Shown: piece after piece, positions 47,239 to 55,351 of the stretch
Position numbering within the stretch: the stretch's first letter is position 1
How the letters are laid out: each line of letters opens with the position of its first letter
From: JANXDG01 sp964561135
Lineage (GTDB): Bacteria > Elusimicrobiota > Endomicrobiia > DTEH01
Direction of reading: 5' to 3'
NCBI GenBank assembly: GCA_964561135.1
Contig: CAZLOB010000061.1
Coordinates: forward strand, 1-61,185
DNA length: 61,185 nucleotides
The notes under the pieces: model-generated
Seen by the model: only the letters and a program-made list of their open reading frames with translations
Database searches by the model: none
What the model was told of the DNA's origin: nothing
Position numbers and translations under genes: made by a program

Positions 47239-47267
47239 AGTATACAAAACACAATTTATAAAATCAA
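47239..47267 (-). promoter_or_regulatory. Sigma-70-type promoter for rplT
   Basis: On the minus strand TTGATT (47262-47267), a 17-base spacer and TATACT (47239-47244), in the rpoD-rplT intergenic space. The predicted start is about 30 bases before the ATG, leaving room for the GGAGG site at 47216-47220. It would let rplT-ktrB-ktrA-TPR-pheS-pheT be transcribed apart from rpoD. Confidence 0.6.
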
Positions 47268-47290
47268 TAGTTTATTTACAAAATTCTTAT

Positions 47291-49000
47291 TTATTCTTTA
47301 ACAGGATAGATTTCTTTTAATATTTTTAATGCTTCAGGACTTCTTAACCTACGGATAGCTTTTGCTTCAATTTGTCTAACTCGTTCTCTAGTAATTTTGA
47401 AGATTCTTCCAACTTCTTCTAAAGTATATTCTTTTCCATCAAACCCGTAACGCATTTTTAATATTTGTCGTTCACGTTCATCTAAAAATTTTTCCATAAC
47501 TTGTTCTAAAACTTCGCGTTTATGTTCTTGTAGAAGCAAGTTTATTGGTAGCTCATCTTCTCCTGCCGGAATAAAATCCTGTATAGTAGAATCTTCATCA
47601 TCACCTCGTGGCATATCAGCCGAGATTGGTTCTAACAAAACAGCAAGTGTATCAATAATTTTTTTATGTGGTACTTTAAGGATACGAGCATAATCTTTTG
47701 TAGTAATTTCTTCATCAGATTTCTGTTTAAATGTTTTGTATACTTTAATCATCTTTGACACAAGTTCTCTTATATGCACAGGCAACCTTATTGTTTTAGT
47801 ATATTCTGCCATATACCTACTGATTGCTTGTCTTATCCACCAATGTGCATATGTTGAAAACTTGTATCCTTTCCTCCATTCAAACTTTTCAACAGCTTTT
47901 GCAAGACCTGTTGCACCTTCTTGTATTAAATCGTTAACATCAGCACCTGTCAACATTGCAAATTTTTTTGCAAAAGATACAACTAAACCAAGGTTAACTT
48001 GTATAATCTCAAGTTTATCTTTCTCAATTTCACTTTTAATTTCACTAATTTGTTTGTTAAGTTGTATAATTTCCTCTTCTGACATATTAAGTTCTTTTTT
48101 ATAGTGTAACAATTTTGTATGAACTTTTTGAAAATTAGCAAACAATGTTTGTGCTGCTGTTACATTATAGCCTGTTATACGTTTAAACTGTGATGGAGTA
48201 ATCTTACGAGATTTCAAGTTTTTAAACCAATTTGCTACTGTGTCATAACTTGCGGAAAACATACTCTCATACCTTTTTTCTTCTTTTATCAACTGGATAA
48301 CTTTATCAGTAACCGTTTGTGTTTTTTTAATCAAACGTTTCACCTTTTCAGGATTAAGATTTAAAGAATTTATTTTATCAACAACTTTTTTCTTTATTTT
48401 ATTAAACTTTGTTTGATATTCCATCTTCTTTTTCAACGACAATTTTTTACTTTCTAATTTTCGCTGTAATTTAGCAAGTTTTTTTATCAACTTATTAACA
48501 GTTTTTACTGTAGAAGCAAGTTTTCTACGCATTTTTTTTAATGTACGACGTGTCTTTCTACCACGTTTCATCAATTCCTTTGGTGACATCTCTCTTTGTT
48601 TCACTAATTCTACCCAATGGTTTATCTCACGCAACGCAATCGGTGAACTTAAAACCAAAGACAACAATTTTGCTTCATTCGCTCTTATACGTTTAGCAAT
48701 TGCTATCTCTGTCTCTCTATCCATTACACCAAATTTATTAATTTCATTTATAAACAAGCGAAGCGGCTCACCTTGAATTATTTCTTCTGATACTGCTTGA
48801 ATATCCTTAAGCAAATTCTTTTCTTCTTCAGCACCAATAATTTTTATACCCATCTCTGTTAACTGTTCAACAAAATCGTCAACTTTCTCTTTATCAATTT
48901 CGTATTCGTCAAAAGTTTTATTAATATCATTAAAAGTGAGATAACCGTATTTCTGAGCTAAATCTATTAAATGTTTGATAATTTTATTTTTGCTGCTCAC
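47291..49000 (-). CDS. rpoD: RNA polymerase primary sigma factor
   Basis: 569 residues. Region 1.1-like N-terminus, region 1.2 (GEPLRLFINEINKFGVMDRE), a long Lys-rich non-conserved insert (about 130-320), region 2 with LIQEGATGLAKAVEKFEWRKGYKFSTYAHWWIRQAISR (seen in parts; -10 recognition residues present), region 3, and region 4 with the helix-turn-helix EYTLEEVGRIFKITRERVRQIEAKAIRRLR for the -35 box. Group 1 housekeeping sigma. It follows dnaG by two bases, in the classic rpsU-dnaG-rpoD macromolecular synthesis order. Confidence 0.96.
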   Translation of the reverse strand: MSSKNKIIKHLIDLAQKYGYLTFNDINKTFDEYEIDKEKVDDFVEQLTEMGIKIIGAEEEKNLLKDIQAVSEEIIQGEPLRLFINEINKFGVMDRETEIAIAKRIRANEAKLLSLVLSSPIALREINHWVELVKQREMSPKELMKRGRKTRRTLKKMRRKLASTVKTVNKLIKKLAKLQRKLESKKLSLKKKMEYQTKFNKIKKKVVDKINSLNLNPEKVKRLIKKTQTVTDKVIQLIKEEKRYESMFSASYDTVANWFKNLKSRKITPSQFKRITGYNVTAAQTLFANFQKVHTKLLHYKKELNMSEEEIIQLNKQISEIKSEIEKDKLEIIQVNLGLVVSFAKKFAMLTGADVNDLIQEGATGLAKAVEKFEWRKGYKFSTYAHWWIRQAISRYMAEYTKTIRLPVHIRELVSKMIKVYKTFKQKSDEEITTKDYARILKVPHKKIIDTLAVLLEPISADMPRGDDEDSTIQDFIPAGEDELPINLLLQEHKREVLEQVMEKFLDERERQILKMRYGFDGKEYTLEEVGRIFKITRERVRQIEAKAIRRLRSPEALKILKEIYPVKE

Positions 49001-49002
49001 TG

Positions 49003-50820
49003 TTAGGAAACCCTCCGTGAAAGTTTTAAAGTTTCTACAACTTGTTTGAATTCGTTAATAATTTGTGGATTAAACGGAATTTTTTCTTGCAACATATCTT
49101 CAACAATAGGTTTTAATTCTTGATAGCGTTTTTTCATTTTTATCTTATAAATTTCTGTAAATAATTCTTTAATTTTTTTCTCTAAAGACGTTGTCAACTT
49201 TCTTTCAGTATCAAAAACCAATTTTATTACAATATCTTTAGAAGGCGATTCTAATTGTGAAATGACCTCGTTTATATCTTTTGATATCAAATAGGAATTT
49301 TTAAGAACTTTAAAAATTTCTAAATAAACTTTATCGTGTGAAAACGCATCCTCATCAACTTCGTTGATCATCTCAGGATAATGAATACAAATCCATAAAA
49401 GTTCTTCTTCAGAAGTATAAGGTCTGTTTAAAACAACTTGTTGTAAATCAACTGATTTTGCATAAAATTTGGTATATTTCTTTTGTTCTGAACGAATAAT
49501 TTGTTCATCTATCTTAAGTTCAAAAGATATTTCTTTTATCAACTCTGATTTTACCACAGGATTTGTAATAGAATTAATCAATTCTATAAATTTGTTCAAC
49601 AACAAAATTTTATCTTGTACAGACAACTGCGATTTTTCTTTATGATAATGTTGAACCACATGTTTAACTACTGAGACAGAGTTAGTAATTAGGTTTCTAA
49701 CATGTTCTGCTCCATACTGGAGGACATACTCGTCAGGATCTTTTTCTTCAATCACCACAACTTGTGGATAACCACCTACTGAAAAAATACTTTTAGCAGC
49801 TGAAAGTGTTGCTTCAACACCGGCTGTATCCGGATCAAACAACAAATATATCTTTTCAGCGAAACGTGTTAAAAGTTTTGCTTGTTGCTCAGTTAATGCT
49901 GTTCCTAAAGGTGCAACAACTGTGTTTATCCCTTCTTGATAAAGTATTAACACATCCATATAACCTTCAACAACACAGACACTCTTTTCTTTAACAATAT
50001 ACTCTTTTGATTGGAATAACCCATACAAAACATTTCCTTTATGAAAAACAGGTGTTTCAGGCGAATTAATATAAGTAGGGACTTCGTTGTTTTCAGCATA
50101 AAAAGGTTTTTTAGATGGTATTATTCTGCTTCCAAACCCAACGACTTTGCCTGAAATATTAAATATTGGAAAAACTATCCTATCTTTGAAATAATCATAA
50201 ACATGCTCATATTTTTCTAATCCCTTTTCAGTTGAAGAAAAATTTAGAACACCAGCTTTATGCAACGATAACAAGTCGTATTTTGCTAATTTTGGAATTA
50301 ATTTATAATTTTTTGCAATATAATCACCTGGTGGTGCATATCCTAATTTAAATTTTAGAACTGTCTCGTGTTTTATACCGCGAGAGACAAGATACCTCCT
50401 TGCTTCAACAGCTTCTTCAGAATTTAAAAGTAACTCATGATAAACATCAGCGACATCTGTCAAAAGTTCTGTTAATAAACGTATCTCATCATATTTTTCT
50501 TTTAAAACTTTTTGTTGTTCATCATTAATATATTCAATTTGAACATTATATTTTTTTGAAAGTTTTTCCACAGCTTCATAATAATTAATATGTTCTATAT
50601 CTTGAACAAACTTTATTGCATCTGCAGTGTAATTACAACCAAAACAATGAACAAAATTATGTTGTGGAGAAACAGAAAAAGATGGTGTTTTCTCACTATG
50701 AAACGGACATAAGGCAAAAAAGTTTTTACCAACACGTTTTAAATTAGGAATATAATCACGGACAACATCTACAATATCTACAACCTCTTTAAGTCTTTTT
50801 ATACATTCAGGTTTTATCAT
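49003..50820 (-). CDS. dnaG: DNA primase
   Basis: 605 residues from the ATG at 50820 (a TTG 18 bases earlier falls inside an inverted repeat and is less likely). CHC2 zinc-binding domain: C38 and H41 in CPFHSEKTPSFSV, C59 and C62 in HCFGC. TOPRIM domain with VVEGYMDVL and FDPDTAG. C-terminal helicase-binding region is shorter and diverged. Synthesises RNA primers for replication. Lies between nif3 and rpoD. Confidence 0.95.
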   Translation of the reverse strand: MIKPECIKRLKEVVDIVDVVRDYIPNLKRVGKNFFALCPFHSEKTPSFSVSPQHNFVHCFGCNYTADAIKFVQDIEHINYYEAVEKLSKKYNVQIEYINDEQQKVLKEKYDEIRLLTELLTDVADVYHELLLNSEEAVEARRYLVSRGIKHETVLKFKLGYAPPGDYIAKNYKLIPKLAKYDLLSLHKAGVLNFSSTEKGLEKYEHVYDYFKDRIVFPIFNISGKVVGFGSRIIPSKKPFYAENNEVPTYINSPETPVFHKGNVLYGLFQSKEYIVKEKSVCVVEGYMDVLILYQEGINTVVAPLGTALTEQQAKLLTRFAEKIYLLFDPDTAGVEATLSAAKSIFSVGGYPQVVVIEEKDPDEYVLQYGAEHVRNLITNSVSVVKHVVQHYHKEKSQLSVQDKILLLNKFIELINSITNPVVKSELIKEISFELKIDEQIIRSEQKKYTKFYAKSVDLQQVVLNRPYTSEEELLWICIHYPEMINEVDEDAFSHDKVYLEIFKVLKNSYLISKDINEVISQLESPSKDIVIKLVFDTERKLTTSLEKKIKELFTEIYKIKMKKRYQELKPIVEDMLQEKIPFNPQIINEFKQVVETLKLSRRVS

Positions 50821-50834
50821 AGTTATTTTAGTTT

Positions 50835-50852
50835 GCAAGGCTAAAGCCTTGC
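50835..50852. repeat. Perfect inverted repeat, REP-like, between nif3 and dnaG
   Basis: GCAAGGCT-AA-AGCCTTGC, an 8-base perfect stem with a two-base centre, followed on the plus strand by CCTACA. It is GC-rich against very AT-rich surroundings. No T-run follows on the minus (transcribed) strand, so it is not a standard terminator. It sits where a mid-operon terminator or processing site is found in the E. coli rpsU-dnaG-rpoD operon. Confidence 0.7.
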
Positions 50853-50885
50853 CCTACAATATATTCTTTTTCAGCAATTTACTTC

Positions 50886-51851
50886 TCAACTTCTATTATG
50901 TTTAAATCTTCTAAATCCTGAAACAGCAGTAACCTGTAGTTTACCAAATTTTTCTTCAACAGCATCTAACATAAGGTTAAGTCCTAACGTATCAGAAGCT
51001 ATATGTCCCGCAATAATTACATTTATATAATACTTCTGAGCATTTTTATAATGTTCTTCACTTAAATGCATTGCTACTATTGTTGAGATACCAGCAACAG
51101 CAAGTTTTTCAAAAACTTCGGTAGATCCTTCAGTACCGCCTGTCATGTCAACAAAAATTTTTCCTGCTTTTCTATCTTTGTTACCTACAAGTATATGGGG
51201 GCCGCTGCCAACTTTAGCTGCATAATCGTATTCAGGCAAATCTAACAAAATGTCCATAACATCACCTAAAAACTTTGGCTTCTTTTTATCAAACAACTTT
51301 TGTAAATATGTTGTAACACAATTGTCAGCTGGTGTATGACAACACATAAAAGGCATTCCTAAAACAGAAGCAACATCTACAGCACGAGTATGGTTTATTG
51401 GCATAAGTTTTCTTTGTACCTCTTTCATCCGTGGCTCTAAAATACCTTCAGCAATGTTTATAGGTAGTCCAAACTTGTTAAGAATATCAGCTTGCATCTG
51501 CATAACTTCATAGAAATCTTTGTATCCTGCTCCTTCAGGATGGTGTGAAATAACCAAGTCAATTTTTTTCCCTTGTAAATTTAACAAATATGCTAACAAT
51601 ATTTCTGGCATCTCCATATCTATCCCTACAAGAACTGATTTAACTTCTGTATCAGGATCTCCAAACAATATTCTTGTATCATTATACGGATTTCTTAATT
51701 TTTCTGTATCAAAATATTTTTTTTCTTTTTCTGACAATTTTTCATATTTTTGTTTTTGTTGGTTCAAATGTTCTTTTACTTCCTTTTCTCCACGAGGATC
51801 ATTCTTTATCCCATAGGAAACCATAAATTCATAAAGCTGTCTTAATTTCAT
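50886..51851 (-). CDS. NIF3/DUF34-family putative metal-binding protein
   Basis: 321 residues; NIF3-like (DUF34) fold with metal-ligand histidines in LVISHHPEGAG, the CCHTPADNCV segment (which aligns with HTxxD of Nif3), MHLSEEHY and AGHIASD. The N-terminal ~75 residues are an extra helical segment. The biochemical role of the family is unresolved (GTP cyclohydrolase-like or metal-insertion roles have been proposed). ATGA overlap with rpsU and located before dnaG, so it is embedded in the macromolecular synthesis operon. Confidence 0.85.
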   Translation of the reverse strand: MKLRQLYEFMVSYGIKNDPRGEKEVKEHLNQQKQKYEKLSEKEKKYFDTEKLRNPYNDTRILFGDPDTEVKSVLVGIDMEMPEILLAYLLNLQGKKIDLVISHHPEGAGYKDFYEVMQMQADILNKFGLPINIAEGILEPRMKEVQRKLMPINHTRAVDVASVLGMPFMCCHTPADNCVTTYLQKLFDKKKPKFLGDVMDILLDLPEYDYAAKVGSGPHILVGNKDRKAGKIFVDMTGGTEGSTEVFEKLAVAGISTIVAMHLSEEHYKNAQKYYINVIIAGHIASDTLGLNLMLDAVEEKFGKLQVTAVSGFRRFKHNRS

Positions 51852-52063
51852 GTTTTACCCCTTTTTTTTAATTGCTGTTTTTTCTTTTTCAACTCAAGTT
51901 TTCTTTTTAATTGAGCCATTCTTTCCTTTTTTATCACGCTTGGGGATTTATAAAACATCTTTTCACGAGCAAGTTTTAAAATCCCTTCTTTCTCAACTTC
52001 TTTTTTGAACCTTTTTAACGCGTCTTCCAATTTTTCTCCTTCCCTTACTTTTACTTCAACCAT
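51848..52063 (-). CDS. rpsU: 30S ribosomal protein bS21
   Basis: 71 residues: VKVREGEKLEDALKRFKKEV, ILKLAREKMFYKSPSVIKK and a Lys-rich tail, all as in bS21. Strong Shine-Dalgarno AAGGGGGTG eight bases upstream. The TGA overlaps the nif3 ATG. Begins the rpsU-nif3-dnaG-rpoD series. Confidence 0.95.
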   Translation of the reverse strand: MVEVKVREGEKLEDALKRFKKEVEKEGILKLAREKMFYKSPSVIKKERMAQLKRKLELKKKKQQLKKRGKT

Positions 52064-52122
52064 TATTTTTCACCCCCTTTCTTTTAATAATCAACGAAAC
52101 TATTTTTGTACTCAACATATTT

Positions 52123-52467
52123 TCATCCTGGAGGCCAGGAAAATTCTCGTCCTGCAAGAAAATGAAAATGTATATGAAAAACAGCTTGGCCAGCAAACTT
52201 ACCTGTGTTAACAACAATACGATAGCCATCTTTATCAACATTAAACTTTTTTGCAATCTCTTTTGCTACAACAAAAACATGTCCAACTAATTCTTTATCT
52301 TCACTATTTACTTCGTTCACATTCTCAATATGTTTTTTAGGAACTATTAGTAGATGCAGTGGTGCCTGTGGATTTATATCTTTAAACGCAATCACTATAT
52401 CGTCTTCGTATACAATTTCACTTTTTATCTCTTTGTTTATAATTTTACAAAAAATACAACTATTCAT
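52123..52467 (-). CDS. HIT-family nucleotide hydrolase
   Basis: 114 residues, HINT/PKCI branch of the HIT family. Active-site HxHxH motif at residues 98-102 (FHIHFHFLAG), N-terminal zinc cysteines CIFC at 4-7, and the end GREFSWPPG typical of bacterial HinT. Hydrolyses nucleoside phosphoramidates or adenylylated substrates. First gene after the promoter at 52551-52581. Confidence 0.92.
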   Translation of the reverse strand: MNSCIFCKIINKEIKSEIVYEDDIVIAFKDINPQAPLHLLIVPKKHIENVNEVNSEDKELVGHVFVVAKEIAKKFNVDKDGYRIVVNTGKFAGQAVFHIHFHFLAGREFSWPPG

Positions 52468-52550
52468 CTTTTTACTCTAAATGATAAATTTTTAAGGTAA
52501 GATTCAGCAAAAGAAACTAAAAAGAATAAATAACAAAGTTATCAATTTAT

Positions 52551-52581
52551 ATAATAGTAAACAAAAATGTAAATTTGTCAA
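52551..52581 (-). promoter_or_regulatory. Promoter for HIT-rpsU-nif3-dnaG-rpoD
   Basis: A perfect TTGACA on the minus strand (52576-52581) with TATTAT at 52551-52556 (19-base spacer) or, alternatively, TACTAT at 52554-52559 (16-base spacer). It lies about 80 bases before the HIT start, in a 216-base non-coding, almost pure A/T stretch (52468-52683) where I see no other feature. Confidence 0.5.
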
Positions 52582-52683
52582 CAAAATTTTTAAAAAAATA
52601 AAAAATGATTTTAAATATATCTGTTTTTGTTTAAAAAATTAATAATTTTTAAGTTTTACATTTCTAACAATCTTTAAAACTTC

Positions 52684-52824
52684 CTACCCCCCTTCCATTG
52701 GAAAAAGAATATGTTTAACAACAAAAATTGTCTGTTGTATCTCTTCTTTAAATACATAAGTTATGATTGCTAAAATTGTTAAAATAAACAAAAATATAAT
52801 GATGTGGATTCGCCTAATTATCAT
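52684..52824 (-). CDS. Small single-span membrane protein overlapping the GH57 gene
   Basis: 46 residues, below usual ORF cut-offs. It starts with ATG at 52824 overlapping the TGA of the GH57 gene (ATGA), a strong sign of translational coupling. Basic N-terminus (IIRRIH), one membrane span at about 7-24 (IIIFLFILTILAIITYV), then a cytoplasmic or periplasmic tail of 22 residues ending in PMEGG. I recognise no family. Confidence 0.6.
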   Translation of the reverse strand: MIIRRIHIIIFLFILTILAIITYVFKEEIQQTIFVVKHILFPMEGG

Positions 52825-54413
52825 AAGAATATTGTGTAATCCATTTGTGGAAAGATATTATTTTTGTATTCTAACCAATCTAAAAATCCAATATCAACTC
52901 TATTTTCTTTAAGTTGATAATAAAGTTTTAAAAAGTTACTAACATGCTCTTTTGTTCTTCTATGAGCGTATTCAACCATAGTTCCAGTAGTCATTATAAA
53001 CGCCCAATCTGACGATTGAGCTAAAAAAAGTTCTCTTGCAAGTTGGTTTAAAACACGTTTTTTCAGATTATCTCCAGATAAAACATCATTATGGTAAGTA
53101 TCTACAGCAGCGCACATAAGTTCTTCACATTTATGCAAGTGTCTATAAATCCAATCATTAGAACCGTTAAGCCATACTTCGTAGTACCCTTTATCACCCC
53201 AGGAAGATGCTGCTGGTTGTAAGATTTGGTTTTTAGGATACCGGTCTAAATACTCAGTTGGCAAAATTGGTTTGAAAACATTTTGATCATAATGTATTTT
53301 TCTAAACAAATAATTCAAAAAATCTGGTCCCTCAAACCACCAATGACCAAAAAGTTCTGCATCATACATAGATACAACTATTGGTTCTCTGTCAAAAATA
53401 TTTCTTAAATATCTTATTTGATGTTCACGGTTAAACATAAAATTTCCAGCATGTATTGCAGCTTTATTTTGTGCCCATTGGACAACATATGGTTCTTTTT
53501 TATCAAGTCCAACCCTGCCTGTCACACGATAATATTTTATCCCAACATTTCTTCTTACTCCATCAGAATGTAAATATGGACGAATGTATTCATATTCTAA
53601 ATCATATCCAACATCTCTGTAAAACTCTCTATAATCAGGATCGCCTGGGTAGCCAACATCTGCTGACCATACTTGATGTGCTGTTTCCATATCACGAGCA
53701 AAAACTGCAACACCAGCTGGTGTATAAACAGGTGCAAAAATACCATATTTTGGCCTTGGTTCACCGTATAAGATTCCATGGGATTCTATAAAAAAGTATT
53801 GTAATCCACATTCTTTAAGAATTTTGTCAATACCGTAGTAATACGCACATTCAGCAAGCCAGATACCTCTTGGTTTTCTACCAAATTTTGTCTCATAATC
53901 AATTATTGCCATTTTAACTTGTGCTTTTCTAATTCTGTCAGAACTCATTAACGGAAGAAACCCATGAGTTGCGTTACAGGTGATTATCTCAATTTTTCCA
54001 GTATCCATTAGTGTTTTGTAAATATTTAACAAGTTTCTATTTGCTTGTTCATATATCTGCATACAATGAGTAAATTTTTGTAAGTACATCTTTGCAGTAG
54101 TATAAAAAGGTTCCTGGTTATGTAGTCGCCAGACTTCTTTTTCTGCAAGTTCAATAAGTTTTGATAAACGTTTATAATATCTATCTTGAAGAAGTTTATC
54201 AGCCATCATGTTTGCTAAAGGCGGAGTTAAGGAAATTGTCACTTTGAAATCGACACCTTCCTGAAGCAGCTGTTGCCAAACAGAAATTAGTGGGATATAA
54301 GTTTCGGTCATTGCTTCATAAAACCAGTCTTCTTCAAGAAAATCTTCGTATTCTGGATGACGAACATAAGGAAGATGGTGATGCAAAACTAAACACCAAT
54401 ATCCGTCCGGCAT
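52821..54413 (-). CDS. GH57 1,4-alpha-glucan branching enzyme (DUF1957 type)
   Basis: 530 residues. LHHHLPYVRHPEYEDFLEE at the N-terminus is the GH57 region 1; the nucleophile is Glu188 in GIWLAECAYYYG and the acid/base is Asp351 in SMYDAELFGHWWFEGP; the C-terminal helical domain contains WGDKGYYEVWLNGSNDW. These match the TK1436/AmyC-type branching enzymes that form alpha-1,6 branches in glycogen. Own promoter upstream and AAGGAG ribosome-binding site. A 46-residue membrane protein overlaps its end. Confidence 0.93.
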   Translation of the reverse strand: MPDGYWCLVLHHHLPYVRHPEYEDFLEEDWFYEAMTETYIPLISVWQQLLQEGVDFKVTISLTPPLANMMADKLLQDRYYKRLSKLIELAEKEVWRLHNQEPFYTTAKMYLQKFTHCMQIYEQANRNLLNIYKTLMDTGKIEIITCNATHGFLPLMSSDRIRKAQVKMAIIDYETKFGRKPRGIWLAECAYYYGIDKILKECGLQYFFIESHGILYGEPRPKYGIFAPVYTPAGVAVFARDMETAHQVWSADVGYPGDPDYREFYRDVGYDLEYEYIRPYLHSDGVRRNVGIKYYRVTGRVGLDKKEPYVVQWAQNKAAIHAGNFMFNREHQIRYLRNIFDREPIVVSMYDAELFGHWWFEGPDFLNYLFRKIHYDQNVFKPILPTEYLDRYPKNQILQPAASSWGDKGYYEVWLNGSNDWIYRHLHKCEELMCAAVDTYHNDVLSGDNLKKRVLNQLARELFLAQSSDWAFIMTTGTMVEYAHRRTKEHVSNFLKLYYQLKENRVDIGFLDWLEYKNNIFPQMDYTIFL

Positions 54414-54472
54414 GTAGTGTCTCCTTTGTTAATTCATAAAATATCTATTGAAAAGAATTCTAAGGGAAGGTT

Positions 54473-54501
54473 TTTATACAAATTTAGTTTCAGAAAATCA
54501 A
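54473..54501 (-). promoter_or_regulatory. Sigma-70-type promoter for the GH57 gene
   Basis: TTGATT (54496-54501), exactly 17 bases, then TATAAA (54473-54478) on the minus strand, about 60 bases before the ATG at 54413. Same -35 hexamer and spacer length as the rplT promoter. The rest of the 128-base gap is A/T-rich with no other feature seen. Confidence 0.6.
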
Positions 54502-54541
54502 TTAAAATTAATATAAAATTTTAATTTTGATTATTAACATT

Positions 54542-55345
54542 TTATTTTAGTCTATTTATAATTTCTTTATGTTTCTTACAAAATTCATTTTTAGAATATA
54601 TCTGTGACTGAATTACTTCTTGTTGCCAGTGAGAATTATAAAGACGACAATTTTTATCTTCACAAAAAGGATCCCCTGTCATGTGATAAAATACTGCTTG
54701 CAAAACATAACCTTTCATAACTTCTGTCATACGAGGATCATCATAGTCAATAAATTTGCCACAAAATTCTTGTTTAAGTATATTAATATCAACACCCATT
54801 TGTTTTTTTAGATAAAACTCTCTTGGTTTAGCAGGCGCTTCTACTATACCAGTAGTAGAAATAATTGATGGAAAACCATAGATACTCACACGGAGATGAT
54901 ATCTTTTGTCTGTCTCATCATAACTACCAAAAAGAATATTAGTAAAAACAATATGACAATGATTAAGAGATGCTTCTTCTTTAGGAATCAATCTAGAAAT
55001 AATTGCCATGTATTCAAAACCATCGTATAAGATGCCAAAGGATTTGTTATCCGGGTTTAATAATCTTCTTTTTTCATATTCAATTTCGCCATATAATGGC
55101 TCAAAATCTGTAAGTTTTTGTTCTATTTTTCTGACTTTAATTTTTGCTATTTCTTTTGCTAGCTGATTTATAAGTTTTTCTTTTTCTTGAGGGTTTAAAT
55201 TTTCTGTATAATGTGTTACAAATTCCTTTCTTATTTTTATTTTGCTAATTTTAAAAATATTTGCTAAATATTGAGAAATTTCGTTGAGATTTAAACTTTC
55301 TGTCTTACCTCCATCGTAAAGATAAATAAACGATGGTATCTTCAT
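54542..55345 (-). CDS. Putative metallopeptidase, DUF6775-like
   Basis: 267 residues, no assigned function. The C-terminus has CEDKNCRLYNSHWQQE and then FCKKH, a Cys/His arrangement resembling the zinc knuckle of archaemetzincins. The middle has SLNHCHIVFTNILFG and the well-conserved-looking RVSIYGFPSIISTTGIVEAP. From memory these fit a family named DUF6775 and annotated as putative metallopeptidase, mostly archaeal. It follows thi4 by six bases, so it may belong to the sulfur/thiamine cluster. No HExxH motif is visible. Confidence 0.5.
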   Translation of the reverse strand: MKIPSFIYLYDGGKTESLNLNEISQYLANIFKISKIKIRKEFVTHYTENLNPQEKEKLINQLAKEIAKIKVRKIEQKLTDFEPLYGEIEYEKRRLLNPDNKSFGILYDGFEYMAIISRLIPKEEASLNHCHIVFTNILFGSYDETDKRYHLRVSIYGFPSIISTTGIVEAPAKPREFYLKKQMGVDINILKQEFCGKFIDYDDPRMTEVMKGYVLQAVFYHMTGDPFCEDKNCRLYNSHWQQEVIQSQIYSKNEFCKKHKEIINRLK

Positions 55346-55351
55346 TAATAG

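Noticed and set aside
52468..52683. AT-rich gap as a replication origin or hidden RNA gene
   Set aside because: No TTATCCACA-type boxes and no GC-rich stem-loops; only a promoter is supported.
54502..54541. AT-only inverted repeat as a terminator after the putative metallopeptidase gene
   Set aside because: Orientation is wrong, the gene's stop is at its left edge, and stems of only A/T occur everywhere in this genome.
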